A DNA stretch of 64,000 nucleotides from Pseudorhodobacter antarcticus (GTDB lineage Bacteria > Pseudomonadota > Alphaproteobacteria > Rhodobacterales > Rhodobacteraceae), in contig NZ_FOCO01000014.1 of NCBI RefSeq assembly GCF_900110135.1, positions 23,525 through 87,524 of the forward strand, written 5' to 3'. Positions within the stretch are counted from its first letter, which is position 1. Every line of letters begins with the position of its first letter. The translations under genes were made by a program, and so were the position numbers. Shown piece by piece: positions 42,762 to 52,425 of this stretch. The notes beneath the pieces are model-generated. The model was not told where the DNA came from and made no database searches. It was given only the letters and a program-made list of their open reading frames with translations.

Positions 42762-43292
42762 ATGCCCCGCACCGCCCTTTGCTTGATTTTGGCGCTGGCC
42801 CTGATGGGGTGCCAAGCGGGCCTGCCGCCCCGCGATGGGCCGGGCAGTTTGGCGCGCGAATTGGTGACCAAAACCGGGCCAACCCCACCCAGCGCAGGCG
42901 AGGATACCTGCTGGGCCGATGATGTGACGCCTGCCATTATCGAAACGGTGACAGAACAGGTTTTGGTGCAAGCCGAAGTTTTGGACGCGGGCGGTTTGGT
43001 GACAACGCCCGCGATCTTTGAAACCAGATCGTCGCAGCGCATTGTCCAAGATCGCCGCGACGTGTGGTTTCGCACGCCTTGCAACGCGGTCTTGACCGTT
43101 GATTTTGTGGGCAGTTTGCAGCGGGCACTGAAAGCGCGCGGCGTGTACACCGGGCCCCTGACCGGGCAATTGGACCCGCTGACCCGCCGCGCCATCCGCC
43201 AATACCAAGAGCCGCTGGGCATCGACAGCGAACGCCTGTCGCTGGCCGCCGCGCGCAGCCTTGGCATCGCAGCGGGGGAATTTGCGTTTTGA
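42762..43292 (+). CDS. Peptidoglycan-binding domain lipoprotein
   Basis: A 176-residue protein with a lipoprotein signal peptide ending in LALMGC, which places Cys17 as the lipidation site. The middle region is unassigned. The C-terminal part is a PG_binding_1-like repeat: VGSLQRALKARGVYTGPLTGQLDPLTRRAIRQYQ. It probably binds peptidoglycan or acts at the envelope. Its TGA overlaps the TTG start of the HD gene (TTGA), so translation of the two is coupled. Cys50 and a later Cys in TPCNAV could form a disulfide. Confidence 0.82.
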   Translation: MPRTALCLILALALMGCQAGLPPRDGPGSLARELVTKTGPTPPSAGEDTCWADDVTPAIIETVTEQVLVQAEVLDAGGLVTTPAIFETRSSQRIVQDRRDVWFRTPCNAVLTVDFVGSLQRALKARGVYTGPLTGQLDPLTRRAIRQYQEPLGIDSERLSLAAARSLGIAAGEFAF

Positions 43293-43921
43293 TAGGGCAA
43301 GCCGATTACCGCGCGGCAATTGCGGCCCATTGGGCCGACACGACCGATGGCGCGCATGATTTGGGCCATTTGGACCGCGTCTGGGCCAATGCCCAAGAGA
43401 TTGCGCGCGAGGTGGGCGCGGGGGATTTGGACGTGCTGCTGCCCGCCGCCTATTTCCATGATGCGGTGAATTTGCCCAAAAACCACCCCGACCGGGTGCG
43501 CGCGTCCGTGGCATCGGCAGATTGGGCGGTGACGTGGTTGGTCGCACACGGGTTTGCCGCGGCGAAACTGGACGCCGTGGCACATGCGATTGCCGCGCAC
43601 AGCTTTTCTGCGGGCATCACACCCTTGACGGTTGAAGCAGAGATTTTGCAAGACGCCGACCGATTGGAGGCGTTGGGCGCGATTGGGATTGCGCGGATGT
43701 TCCATGTGGGGGGGGCTATGGGCGGATTGCTGTTTGACGAAAGCGACCCGCTGGCGTTGGAGCGCCCCTTGGATGACAAGCGGTTTTCGCTGGACCATTT
43801 GGAGGTGAAACTGTTTCCGATTGCGCAGACCATGCGCACGGCGGTGGGGCGCGAAATGGCGCTGGCGCGGGTGGAATGGATGCGGTCATTTCGGTCGCGG
43901 TTGCTGCGCGAAATCACATAA
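43289..43921 (+). CDS. HD-superfamily metal-dependent phosphohydrolase-like protein
   Basis: A 210-residue HD-domain-like protein. The HD pair is in PAAYFHDAVNLPKNHPDRV and the preceding DLGHLDRVWANAQEI is the family's N-terminal helix with a conserved histidine; AKLDAVAHAIAAHSFSAGITPLTVEAEILQDADRLEALGA carries further metal-site residues. Activity is probably hydrolysis of a phosphate ester; substrate unknown. The start is TTG at 43289, overlapping the preceding gene by four bases; there is no better ATG in frame. A perfect 13-bp terminator follows the stop. Confidence 0.88.
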   Translation: MIGQADYRAAIAAHWADTTDGAHDLGHLDRVWANAQEIAREVGAGDLDVLLPAAYFHDAVNLPKNHPDRVRASVASADWAVTWLVAHGFAAAKLDAVAHAIAAHSFSAGITPLTVEAEILQDADRLEALGAIGIARMFHVGGAMGGLLFDESDPLALERPLDDKRFSLDHLEVKLFPIAQTMRTAVGREMALARVEWMRSFRSRLLREIT

Positions 43922-43967
43922 AAACGGGCGGCAGGTTGCCCCGCCGCCCGATTCTGCCGCCCGTTTT
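43921..43967. terminator. Bidirectional terminator between the HD gene and degP
   Basis: AAAACGGGCGGCA (43921-43933) and TGCCGCCCGTTTT (43955-43967) form a perfect 13-bp stem around a 21-base loop, directly after the HD gene stop and 18 bases before the stop of convergent degP. Confidence 0.8.
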
Positions 43968-43985
43968 ATTGCCCTTGATAGGGGC

Positions 43986-45482
43986 TTAGTTTTCGATGCC
44001 CAGCGCCACAAAGCGCGGGTCGCCTGCACGGCGCACCAACAACAGCAAGGACTTGCGGCCAGCACTTGTCGCCTCGGCCACGCGGTCTTGCAAGTCTTTG
44101 ACCCGCATGACCTTTTGCTGTCCAGCTTCGGTGATCACATCGCCCACGCGCAGGCCTTTGGCGAACGCCTCGGACGCTTCATCGACGGCCAGCACGGCCA
44201 GCCCTTCGGTGCCATCGGGCAAGCCCAGTTCCTTGGCAATTTCAGGCGTCAAGGGCTGGATGGTCAGGCCCAAAACATCGGCGCTGGGAACATCGGCGGG
44301 GGCTGTGGCCACGGCGGGCACAGGTTCGCCTTCGGCGGTTTCGCGGCGGCCAAGGGTGACCGACAGCGTTTCGGTTTTGCCGTCCCGCAGCACAATCACG
44401 CGCACCGCCTCACCCACCGGCGCATCGGCCACGCGGCGGACCAATTCGCGGGTGTCGGCCACATCGGCCCCGTCAAACGAGGTGATGACATCGCCCGACA
44501 TCATGCCCGCATCCTTGGCCGGACCGTCCGGCACATCGGTGATCAACGCGCCTTTGGCGGAGGCAAGGCTCATCGCTTCGGCCACGTCTGGGGTCACGTC
44601 TTGGATGCGCACACCCAACCAACCCCGGCGCGTTTCGCCAAATTCCTTAAGCTGTTCCACGACCTTGGTCACGACATTAGAGGCCATTGAGAACCCGATG
44701 CCGATGGAACCACCCGTGGGCGACAAAATGGCGGTGTTCACGCCAATCACTTGGCCGTCCATGTTGAACAAGGGACCGCCCGAATTGCCCCGGTTGATCG
44801 CCGCATCGGTTTGCAGATAATCATCATAAGTGCCCGACAGCGCACGACCGCGGGCGGAAATGATGCCCGCGCTGACCGAAAACCCTTGACCCAAGGGGTT
44901 GCCCATCGCGATCACCCAATCGCCCACGCGCATCAAATCCGAATTGCCAAACGGCACGAAAGGCAACGGGGTGTCGCTTTCCACCTTCAACAGCGCGATG
45001 TCGGTTTTGGGGTCGGTGCCAATTAATTTCGCGGACAGTTTTTTGCCCGAGAAAAATTCAATCTCAATCTCATCCGCTTTGTCGATGACGTGGTTGTTGG
45101 TGACGATGAACCCATCCTCGGAAATCACGAACCCCGATCCCAGCGCCTCGGAGCGGCGGGGCGTGTTGCCGCCGTTGCCGTTGCGGTCCAGAAATTCCTT
45201 GAAAAAATCCTCAAAAGGGGAGCCTTCGGGAACTTGGGGGGTGCCACCTGTGCTGGCCGCCACGGTGGTGGAGGTGGTGATATTGACCACAGACGGGCTG
45301 ATGGTTTGCGCAAGGTCGGCAAAGCTGTCGGGCGCGCGGGCGTTTGCCGCGATGGCCTGACCCAAGACGAGGGCCGCGCCCAGCACAAGCACGGTTAGCC
45401 CGCGCATCAAAACGGTGGTTTGCGGGCCGGTGTTTTGCGGCAAGGCCACAGCCCGGGTGGTTGATTTGCTTTTCGAATACAC
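43986..45482 (-). CDS. degP: Periplasmic serine protease DegP/HtrA (Do family)
   Basis: A 498-residue envelope protease and chaperone. A basic start and membrane-like leader (residues 26-47) export it to the periplasm. Catalytic residues are His131 in TNNHVID, Asp161 in KTDIALLKV and Ser234 in GNSGGPLF. Two PDZ domains follow (about residues 280-370 and 395-480, with GWLGVRIQDV and LGLTIQPLTPEIAKELGL). The gene starts with GTG at 45482, preceded by AAGGAG at correct spacing. It lies downstream of hflKC but a terminator (45655-45695) separates them, so it has its own promoter. Confidence 0.95.
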   Translation of the reverse strand: MYSKSKSTTRAVALPQNTGPQTTVLMRGLTVLVLGAALVLGQAIAANARAPDSFADLAQTISPSVVNITTSTTVAASTGGTPQVPEGSPFEDFFKEFLDRNGNGGNTPRRSEALGSGFVISEDGFIVTNNHVIDKADEIEIEFFSGKKLSAKLIGTDPKTDIALLKVESDTPLPFVPFGNSDLMRVGDWVIAMGNPLGQGFSVSAGIISARGRALSGTYDDYLQTDAAINRGNSGGPLFNMDGQVIGVNTAILSPTGGSIGIGFSMASNVVTKVVEQLKEFGETRRGWLGVRIQDVTPDVAEAMSLASAKGALITDVPDGPAKDAGMMSGDVITSFDGADVADTRELVRRVADAPVGEAVRVIVLRDGKTETLSVTLGRRETAEGEPVPAVATAPADVPSADVLGLTIQPLTPEIAKELGLPDGTEGLAVLAVDEASEAFAKGLRVGDVITEAGQQKVMRVKDLQDRVAEATSAGRKSLLLLVRRAGDPRFVALGIEN

Positions 45483-45654
45483 TCGAAACTCCTTTTCATG
45501 TGTTTCGCAACCCCGCAGCGTAATCTTTGTGACCAGCGCGGCAGCCGTTCAGATATCTTGTACCTAGTCACGTCCAAGCGCAATTCAAACCATATGTCGG
45601 CGCTTCAACAGGATGTGAACGGGTTGGGCGACGGGACTGGGGCAAGCCTTGGGC

Positions 45655-45695
45655 AAAAAAAAGACCCCCGGCGCGCTGCTGCGGGCCGGGGGTCT
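45655..45695 (-). terminator. Rho-independent terminator after hflC
   Basis: On the minus strand, AGACCCCCGGC (read from 45695) pairs perfectly with GCCGGGGGTCT over 11 bases and is followed by eight T residues (A run at 45655-45662 on the + strand). It ends the hflK-hflC transcript before degP. Confidence 0.85.
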
Positions 45696-45710
45696 GGGGT
45701 CTGGGTTGGT

Positions 45711-46589
45711 TTATGGTGCAGCGGGTGGTTGATCGCTGCGCAGATATTCAAAGAATTGGCTATCTGGCTGCATCACGATCGACGAATTGCTGCCTTGCAA
45801 CGCGCGCTGGTAGCTGGTCAGCGAACGGGTGAAGGCAAAGAATTCGGGGTCGCGGCCAAACGCCTCGGCATAGATGCCGTTGCGGGTGGCGTCTGCTTCG
45901 CCTCGGATCACCTCGGATTCCTTACGCGCTTGCGATGTCAATTCGACCACGGTCCGATCCGCCGATGCGCGCACACGCTGTGCGGCCTCGTTACCACGCG
46001 CGACTTCGTCTGCCGCCTCACGTTCACGTTCTGCGCGCATCCGCGCATAGGTGGCCGCAAGGTTTTGTTCGGGCAAATCGGTGCGTGTCAAACGCACGTC
46101 AACCACATCCACCCCAAGGCTGAGGGCCTGACGACGGGCCTGATCGCGGATCAGGTTCATCAGGCTGGTCCGGTCTTCGGACAGCACGCGCTGCGATGGA
46201 ACGGCACCCAGAACTTCCCGAATGGCGGCGTTCAAAATCCGTTCAATCCGGGCTTGGGCGGCGCGCACCCCTTCGGTGCCAACCGATTCCCGGAAAGCAA
46301 CCAGATCGACGATGCGCCAACGGGCGAACGCATCGACCACAAGGCGGCGATCATCCAACGGGGTGACTTCCAACGGTTGGGTGAGCAGGCCAAGGATACG
46401 GCCATCATAGCGGACCACGTTTTGGATCAGCGGGACCTTGAACCCGATACCCGGTTCCTCTTTCACCGCTTTGACCTGACCAAATTGCAGGACAAGCACT
46501 TTTTCACGTTCATCCACGATAAAGATCGAGGACAGGATACCCGCGACCACAAGGGCCACGGCGGGCAGGATCATTGCAGATTTATTCAT
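45711..46589 (-). CDS. hflC: HflC, membrane protease regulator (SPFH/band-7)
   Basis: A 292-residue SPFH-family protein. One N-terminal membrane helix (residues 6-24, MILPAVALVVAGILSSIFIV) is followed by the band-7 domain (VPLIQNVVRYDGRILGLLTQ, VVDAFARWRIVDLVAF) and a coiled-coil region rich in Ala, Glu and Arg (MRAEREREAADEVARGNEAAQRVRASADRTV). With HflK it forms a large cage around FtsH and limits its activity. Its start shares one base with the hflK stop (TGATG), so production is coupled. Confidence 0.95.
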   Translation of the reverse strand: MNKSAMILPAVALVVAGILSSIFIVDEREKVLVLQFGQVKAVKEEPGIGFKVPLIQNVVRYDGRILGLLTQPLEVTPLDDRRLVVDAFARWRIVDLVAFRESVGTEGVRAAQARIERILNAAIREVLGAVPSQRVLSEDRTSLMNLIRDQARRQALSLGVDVVDVRLTRTDLPEQNLAATYARMRAEREREAADEVARGNEAAQRVRASADRTVVELTSQARKESEVIRGEADATRNGIYAEAFGRDPEFFAFTRSLTSYQRALQGSNSSIVMQPDSQFFEYLRSDQPPAAP

Positions 46590-47767
46590 CAGTTGTTCCC
46601 CCCGGTGGTGGTTGCGCCTGGACGCAGCACATCAAGTGGCAGGTATGGCACGATGCCTTGGCCCCCCGATTCGCCGCCCACGCCATCAAGGATAACCTTG
46701 TTCATACCGCCCAAAACACCTTCCATGGTTTCCAGATACATCCGGCGGCGGGTCACTTCCGGCGCTTTGATATATTCCTCATAGACGGACAGGAAGCGGC
46801 TCGCCTCACCCTGTGCGTCGTTCACCACGCTTGCTCGGTAGCCTTCGGCCTCTTCGGTCAAACGGGCGGATTCGCCGCGCGCAGCAGCGGTGACACGGTT
46901 GGCATAGGCGTCTGCCTCTTTCTCCAAGCGGTCACGTTCTTGCTGGGCTGCTTGCACTTCGCGGAAGCTGTCGATGACTTCGCGCGGTGGGTCGGCCTTA
47001 TCAAAGTTGACACGGACCACGTTGATGCCCGCCGCATAGCTGTCCAGCGTGCCTTGAACGGCGGCGCGCAGATCAGATGCGATCAAACCGCGGTCGCGGT
47101 TCAAGACCGGCGCCAATTCGGACCGTGCGATGATGTCGCGCATCGCTGATTCCGCCACAGCGCGCAAAGTGCCGGGAGGGTCGCCGAGGTTGAACAGGAA
47201 GTTTGCAGGGTCCGACACGTTCCACACAATCTGGAATTCAATATCGACGATGTTTTGGTCGCGCGTCAACATCAACCCTGTGTCCATCGCACCATCACGG
47301 CCCGTGCCGATGTCGGTTTGACGTTCGCCAGTCACCTGCACGATTTCGGCCGTCACAAACGGCCAAGGCGCAAAGTTCAAGCCCGGACTGCCCATCGACG
47401 AAAATTTACCCAAAAACAGCTCAACAGAGCGTTCTTCGGGTTTCACTGAATAAAACGACGCGAAGGCCCACAGGCCCAGCGCCACGACGCCGCCCAGCGC
47501 AAACCCTTGCTTGGTGAACAAAGGCCCTGCCCCACCGCCACCGCCCGGCCCGCCGCCTTGGCGGTTGCCATTGCCGCCACGACCGCCCATCAGGACGCGC
47601 AGCTGTTCCTGGCCCTTTTTCATGATCTGTTCGATTTCGGGGATCTGTGGCCCGCCATTGCCGGGACGCCGACCGCCGTTGGGGCGCTGTTCATCGCCCC
47701 CTTTGCCGTTTTCATCATCGCCTTTGTTACCGCCACCGCCGCCCCAAGGGCCTCCGCTTCCTGCCAT
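46589..47767 (-). CDS. hflK: HflK, membrane protease regulator (SPFH/band-7)
   Basis: A 392-residue SPFH-family partner of HflC. The N terminus is Gly/Asn/Arg-rich and cytoplasmic (GPWGGGGGNKGDD), a membrane helix lies near residues 87-108 (FALGGVVALGLWAFASFYSV), then the band-7 domain and coiled-coil AAQQERDRLEKEADAYANRV. The protein ends with a Pro/Gly-rich tail. The ATG at 47767 was preferred because AGGGA lies 6 bases before it, whereas it is directly adjacent to the in-frame ATG at 47773. The upstream neighbour is gor, the downstream one hflC. Confidence 0.94.
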   Translation of the reverse strand: MAGSGGPWGGGGGNKGDDENGKGGDEQRPNGGRRPGNGGPQIPEIEQIMKKGQEQLRVLMGGRGGNGNRQGGGPGGGGGAGPLFTKQGFALGGVVALGLWAFASFYSVKPEERSVELFLGKFSSMGSPGLNFAPWPFVTAEIVQVTGERQTDIGTGRDGAMDTGLMLTRDQNIVDIEFQIVWNVSDPANFLFNLGDPPGTLRAVAESAMRDIIARSELAPVLNRDRGLIASDLRAAVQGTLDSYAAGINVVRVNFDKADPPREVIDSFREVQAAQQERDRLEKEADAYANRVTAAARGESARLTEEAEGYRASVVNDAQGEASRFLSVYEEYIKAPEVTRRRMYLETMEGVLGGMNKVILDGVGGESGGQGIVPYLPLDVLRPGATTTGGNN

Positions 47768-47827
47768 GTTCATTCCCTATCTTCTTACGTTATGTCTAAA
47801 CTGGTGGTTTTCACCAGAAATTCAAGT

Positions 47828-49189
47828 TCACCCCGTGCGAACAGGGCTGCGCATTGTCACCAATTCTTCGGCCATCGTTGGATGGACCGCTATTGTGGCG
47901 TCGAATTGTTCCTTTGTGGCCCCCATTGTTATGGCAATGGCAGCCATTTGAATCATTTCACCAGCACCGGGCGCGACAATATGACAGCCCAGAATTTTAC
48001 GGCTGGCCTGCGATACGATCAATTTCATCAACACGCGGTCGGACTGGCCCGCAAAGGCCGATTGCATGGGGCGAAAGGCGGTGGCGTAGACTTCGATCGG
48101 TTCTTGGTCGCGCGCGGCCTCCTCGGACAAGCCAATCGTGCCGATTTCGGGCTGGGTGAACACGGCGCTGGCAAACAGGCTGTGATCGACGCTGCGGCGC
48201 TGACCGCCAAAAATAGTATCGGCAAAAGCATGGCCTTCGCGGATTGCCACCGGCGTTAGGTTGATGCGGTCGGTCACATCGCCCACGGCGAAAATCGATG
48301 GCACGCCTGTCTGGCTGTAGCCATCGACGATAATTTCGGCGCTGCGGCCCAGTTTAACGCCCAAATCCTCCAGCCCCAGCCCTTTGGAATTGGGGGTGCG
48401 GCCCGTGGCGTATAGCACGGCGTCAAAGATGCGATCAGACCCGTCTGTGGCCACCGCCTTGATGCCATCACTGGTGTGTTCCAGCCGCATCACATCGGTG
48501 CCGCAATGAATATCCACGCCGTTTTCGCGCATGGATTGCGCCACATGGCCCCGCGCCTCATCATCAAAGCCGCGCAGGATTTGTGCGCCACGGTAATATT
48601 GCGCCACCTTGCAGCCCAACCCATTCAGGATGCAGGCAAATTCAGACGCGATATAGCCGCCCCCAACGACCAAAACGCGGGCCGGCAGTGCTGCCATCTG
48701 AAAAATCTCATTCGAGGTGATCGCCAAGTCGCGGCCCGGAATATCGGGCACAAAGGGCGCACCGCCTGTCGCAATCAGAATGTGTTTGGCGCTGTGCGTG
48801 CTGCCATCGGCCAGCCGCACGGTGTGGGGGTCCACCACCACGGCGCGGCTGTCAAATATGGTGACCCCTGCCCCGGTCAGCCCGCCGCGATAAGCGTTTT
48901 CAAGGCGCGTCAGCTCCGCCTCCAGCTTGGTGCGAAAGGCGGTCCAATCAAACCCGCCGATGGTGGCGTCCCAGCCATAGCTGCGCGCCTGTTCCACCAT
49001 GCCGGGGTATTCCGACGCATAAACCATCAATTTTTTGGGCACGCAACCACGGATCACGCAGGTGCCGCCCATCCGAAACTCCTCGGCCAGCGCCACTTTT
49101 GCGCCGTGGGTGCCCGATGATGTGCGGGCCGCGCGCACGCCGCCCGAACCGCCCCCAATGACGAAGAGATCGTAGTCGAATGCGGTCAT
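47828..49189 (-). CDS. gor: Glutathione-disulfide reductase
   Basis: A 453-residue FAD/NADPH enzyme keeping glutathione reduced. The FAD site is VIGGGSGGVRAAR, the redox disulfide is Cys44-Cys49 in GGTCVIRGCVPKKLM, and the NADPH-binding segment has VVGGGYIASEFACIL with basic residues suited to NADPH (YYRGAQILRGFDDEARG). The C-terminal catalytic His is in AVHPTMAEELVTM. The ATG at 49189 fits AGGGG seven bases upstream better than the ATG at 49195. It lies between rpiA and hflK on the minus strand and may share a transcript with rpiA. Confidence 0.95.
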   Translation of the reverse strand: MTAFDYDLFVIGGGSGGVRAARTSSGTHGAKVALAEEFRMGGTCVIRGCVPKKLMVYASEYPGMVEQARSYGWDATIGGFDWTAFRTKLEAELTRLENAYRGGLTGAGVTIFDSRAVVVDPHTVRLADGSTHSAKHILIATGGAPFVPDIPGRDLAITSNEIFQMAALPARVLVVGGGYIASEFACILNGLGCKVAQYYRGAQILRGFDDEARGHVAQSMRENGVDIHCGTDVMRLEHTSDGIKAVATDGSDRIFDAVLYATGRTPNSKGLGLEDLGVKLGRSAEIIVDGYSQTGVPSIFAVGDVTDRINLTPVAIREGHAFADTIFGGQRRSVDHSLFASAVFTQPEIGTIGLSEEAARDQEPIEVYATAFRPMQSAFAGQSDRVLMKLIVSQASRKILGCHIVAPGAGEMIQMAAIAITMGATKEQFDATIAVHPTMAEELVTMRSPVRTG

Positions 49190-49214
49190 GCGCATGCCCC
49201 TGTTATTTCAGAAA

Positions 49215-50003
49215 TCACTCGCCCATATCCGCAAAGATGTTGTCGGAGGGGACGAAATCAACGCGGTCGTCTTGCACATCCCCTGTGTTGATATCGCGCA
49301 CCACAACCCGCCCATCGCCGTGGCCGATGATCACGATGTCGCAGATATCAATGAACAAACCGTTTTCCACCACACCCGGAATTTGGTTCAACACCATCGC
49401 CAATTGGCGCGGGTTGCCGATGCGTTTGAGGTGAAGATCGACGATATAATTGCCTTCATCCGTGATCAGGGCCGCATCACCGTTCATGCGCAAGCTGCAA
49501 TCACGGTTCAGCACATCCATGCTGACCAACAGCTCCTCGATCAACGCTTTGGAGGTTTGCCAACCAAAAGGGATCACCTCTACCGGCAAGGGAAACGCGC
49601 CGAGTTGGGTGACGGATTTGGCGGCATCCGTGATCACGATCATCTGGTCGCTGGCGGTGGCCACGATTTTTTCTTGCAACAAGGCCGCACCGCCGCCTTT
49701 GATCAGGTTCAATTCGGTGTCAAATTCATCCGCACCGTCGATGGTCAAATCCAGCCAGCGCGCCTCATCCAGACTGGTGATCGGGATGCCAAGGCTGCGC
49801 GCCAGTTCCGCCGTGCGGCTGGAGGTGGGCACGCCGGTGACGCGCAACCCCTCTTCGCGGATACGTTCGGCCAAACAGCGCACCATCCACGCGGCGGTGG
49901 AGCCTGTGCCAAGCCCCAGCTTCATACCGTTTTCGACAAAATCGACCGCACGCTTGGCGGCCACAAATTTGGCTTTGTCGATGGGGGAAAGCTCTGCGGC
50001 CAT
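49215..50003 (-). CDS. rpiA: Ribose-5-phosphate isomerase A
   Basis: A 262-residue isomerase interconverting ribose 5-phosphate and ribulose 5-phosphate in the pentose phosphate route. Signature motifs are GLGTGSTAAWMVRCLAERI, DLTIDGADEFDTELNLIKGGGAALLQEKIVA, and DITVGNIDI-like loops towards the C terminus. The ATG at 50003 gives the standard N terminus (MAAELSPIDKAKFVAAKRAVDFVENGMKLG); the longer reading covers a low-complexity 11-base repeat and was rejected. It lies 25 bases upstream of gor on the same strand. Confidence 0.95.
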   Translation of the reverse strand: MAAELSPIDKAKFVAAKRAVDFVENGMKLGLGTGSTAAWMVRCLAERIREEGLRVTGVPTSSRTAELARSLGIPITSLDEARWLDLTIDGADEFDTELNLIKGGGAALLQEKIVATASDQMIVITDAAKSVTQLGAFPLPVEVIPFGWQTSKALIEELLVSMDVLNRDCSLRMNGDAALITDEGNYIVDLHLKRIGNPRQLAMVLNQIPGVVENGLFIDICDIVIIGHGDGRVVVRDINTGDVQDDRVDFVPSDNIFADMGE

Positions 50004-50083
50004 GTCATCCTCATTTCTGGTTGCACGTCGCTTATAGGGGACGTGGGCGCGCGGCGCGAGGGGGCAATTGGGCAAATCGGCCC

Positions 50084-50138
50084 GACAAAGGCCCGATAAA
50101 GGCCCGATAAAGGCCAGACAAGAGTCAGACAAGGGCGG
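50084..50138. repeat. 11-bp minisatellite between rpiA and sdaA
   Basis: Five tandem 11-base units occur: GACAAAGGCCC, GATAAAGGCCC, GATAAAGGCCA, GACAAGAGTCA and GACAAGGGCGG. The first three are nearly identical and the last two diverged. It lies in the divergent intergenic region about 80 bases upstream of rpiA, where it could affect promoter spacing. Confidence 0.75.
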
Positions 50139-50269
50139 GGCACGGGCGAGTTAGGGGCGGGGCAATGCCGCGATATGGCTTGGAATGTCGTTTTTGGTTG
50201 GGGGTTTTGGGCGCGCGCGCTTATGATTGATCGCAACGCGGGCCGGTGCCGCCAATGGAAAGTGACCTT

Positions 50270-51649
50270 ATGTTTTTGTCTGTCCTTGATATGTTCAAAG
50301 TGGGCATTGGCCCGTCATCATCGCACACGATGGGGCCGATGGTGGCCGGGGCACAGTTTTTGGACAAGCTGCGTGTCAGCCCGTTTCACGCGCACGGCCT
50401 AAAGGCAACGCTGCACGGCAGTTTGGCCTTTACGGGCGTGGGCCATGCGACCGACCGCGCCACCATTTTGGGGCTGGCGGGATTTGTGCCGCAAACCTAT
50501 GACGCGGCGCGCGCCGATGCGGTTTTGGCCGCGATCAAAGCGACCAAGACGATTGACGCGCCGGACTTGGGGGTGTTGCAATTCGACCCATCGGCAGATT
50601 TGCTATTTGATTACGGGCCAAACCTGCCCGGCCACGCGAATGGCATGGTGATCCGCGCGACCGATGCCCAAGGCGATGTGATTATGTCCGAGACGTATTA
50701 TTCCATCGGGGGCGGTTTTGTTTTGACCGCCGATGAACTGGCAGCGGCGGCAGATACCAAAGGCAAAACCAAATCAGACGTGCCGTTTCCGTTTCAAAAC
50801 GGGGCCGAAATGATGGCAATGGCCAATGCGGCGGGCCTAAGCATTGCGCAGATGAAACGGCAAAACGAATTGCGCCACCGCAGCGCGCAGGACTTGGACA
50901 GCAGCGTAGCGCGCGTGTGGGAGGTGATGAATGACTGCATCAACCGCGGCATGGTGGGGTCCGGGATTTTGCCGGGCGGGTTGAAAGTGCGCAGGCGGGC
51001 CAAGGGCATCCACGACCAGTTGATGGCCGAACGCGGGCTGAACATGACAGCGCCGCACACGATCAACGATTGGATGTCGCTATATGCAATGGCCGTGAAT
51101 GAGGAAAACGCGGCGGGCGGCCAAGTGGTGACCGCGCCGACCAATGGGGCGGCGGGCGTGGTGCCTGCAGTGCTGCGCTATTACCTTGATCATGTGCCGG
51201 GGGCGACTGCGTCAAAAATCGGGGATTTTTTGCTGACGGCGGCGGCGATTGGCGGTCTGTGCAAGCATAACGCCAGCATTTCGGGTGCGGAATGTGGGTG
51301 CCAAGCCGAAGTCGGATCAGCGGCGGCGATGGCGGCGGCGGGTCTTGCCGCCGTGTTGGGCGGCACGGTAGAGCAGGTGGAAAATGCGGCCGAAATCGCG
51401 CTGGAACATCATCTGGGCATGACCTGCGACCCTGTGATGGGGTTGGTGCAAGTGCCCTGTATTGAACGCAACGGGTTGGGGGCGATCAAGGCGGTGTCGG
51501 CGGCGTCACTGGCGCTGCGCGGGGACGGGGTGCATTTGGTCAGTCTGGATGCTTGCATTGAAACGATGCGCCAGACGGGCCAAGATATGCATGAAAAGTA
51601 TAAAGAAACATCGCTGGGCGGGTTGGCGGTAAACGTGCCAAACTGCTGA
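50270..51649 (+). CDS. sdaA: L-serine ammonia-lyase (iron-sulfur)
   Basis: A 459-residue single-chain L-serine deaminase making pyruvate and ammonia. The N-terminal half is the beta domain ([24 protein letters not shown]), and the alpha domain has [18 protein letters not shown], the cysteine motif [21 protein letters not shown], and [19 protein letters not shown]; the cysteines would hold the [4Fe-4S] cluster. The start at 50270 (MFLSVLDMF) matches the family and lies after GGAAAG; a GTG start 24 bases upstream is possible but less likely. The gene is divergent from rpiA and ends 4 bases before the stop of the convergent sulfotransferase gene. Confidence 0.95.
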   Translation: MFLSVLDMFKVGIGPSSSHTMGPMVAGAQFLDKLRVSPFHAHGLKATLHGSLAFTGVGHATDRATILGLAGFVPQTYDAARADAVLAAIKATKTIDAPDLGVLQFDPSADLLFDYGPNLPGHANGMVIRATDAQGDVIMSETYYSIGGGFVLTADELAAAADTKGKTKSDVPFPFQNGAEMMAMANAAGLSIAQMKRQNELRHRSAQDLDSSVARVWEVMNDCINRGMVGSGILPGGLKVRRRAKGIHDQLMAERGLNMTAPHTINDWMSLYAMAVNEENAAGGQVVTAPTNGAAGVVPAVLRYYLDHVPGATASKIGDFLLTAAAIGGLCKHNASISGAECGCQAEVGSAAAMAAAGLAAVLGGTVEQVENAAEIALEHHLGMTCDPVMGLVQVPCIERNGLGAIKAVSAASLALRGDGVHLVSLDACIETMRQTGQDMHEKYKETSLGGLAVNVPNC

Positions 51650-51653
51650 TGTA

Positions 51654-52286
51654 TCAGGCAAAAATGCCGGGCCGCATCAAGTGGCCTGCCCCTGCCACCG
51701 CGTGATAAAGTTCGATTTCTGCAAGATTTTGTTCTTGGAACCGCGCCAACGCATCCTTTGACAAGGTGTAATCGGCCTCCACTCCTTTGGGGGTTTTGTT
51801 GCGTTGAGGCAGGGTTAGCGTGGTGCCCATGCGCCGCGAAAAAAACGCCTCCAACACATTTAGCTGCGCATAGTCAAACACATGGTCCACGCGCGCCGAC
51901 CGGCCATTCCAACCCACAAAGCGGTCTTGGCGGCCAACATTGCTCATTTCCGGGTTTATGCCGTCCAGATAAGCGCAAATGAAGGTTTCAAAGCTGATGC
52001 CATGGGTGCTGGCGGGCAGCCCCTTTACCTTGGCGCGGCGGCGGTAACGATACCAGCTTTGCATCCGTTCCAACGGGTCGCGCACCACCACCACGGTTTG
52101 CGGCGTTATGCCAAACCCTGCGGCCAAATGCGGCGCATGATTGCGCAAAAAACCGTCATAGCCGATGTGGCGCGCCGCCCGGTCCGATGCGGGCAGCGTA
52201 TAGGGGGCCAGCATGGCGCGCAGTGCCAAGGACCCAGTCTTTGGCATTTCCAGCACCACAAGTTTTTGCATCCCCAAGATCAGCAC
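51654..52286 (-). CDS. Sulfotransferase family 2-like protein
   Basis: A 210-residue P-loop protein with sulfotransferase features: LVVLEMPKTGSLALRAMLAPY as the 5'-PSB loop and TVVVVRDPLERMQSWYRYRRRA as the 3'-phosphate binding segment. Roseobacter-type genomes carry many such single-domain proteins. Start is GTG at 52286, with AGGGG nine bases upstream; ATG at 52271 has its GGGG too close. It is convergent with serine deaminase and divergent from an EamA exporter, with no polysaccharide genes nearby, so the acceptor is unknown. Confidence 0.83.
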   Translation of the reverse strand: MLILGMQKLVVLEMPKTGSLALRAMLAPYTLPASDRAARHIGYDGFLRNHAPHLAAGFGITPQTVVVVRDPLERMQSWYRYRRRAKVKGLPASTHGISFETFICAYLDGINPEMSNVGRQDRFVGWNGRSARVDHVFDYAQLNVLEAFFSRRMGTTLTLPQRNKTPKGVEADYTLSKDALARFQEQNLAEIELYHAVAGAGHLMRPGIFA

Positions 52287-52425
52287 GGCCCATTCCCCTT
52301 TTCACAGCCCCCACAAAACTCCAAGCGCGCGCGCAGTGCAAGGGGCAAGGCCGTGCCGTTTTTGGGCGATCACGCGGTGATTTTTGGCAGGACGCCGCAC
52401 AGGGGCGCGGATACGACTGACTGGT

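Noticed and set aside
50004..50132. A longer RpiA starting at 50132
   Set aside because: The extension is encoded by the 11-bp minisatellite and does not resemble RpiA; the 50003 start fits the family.
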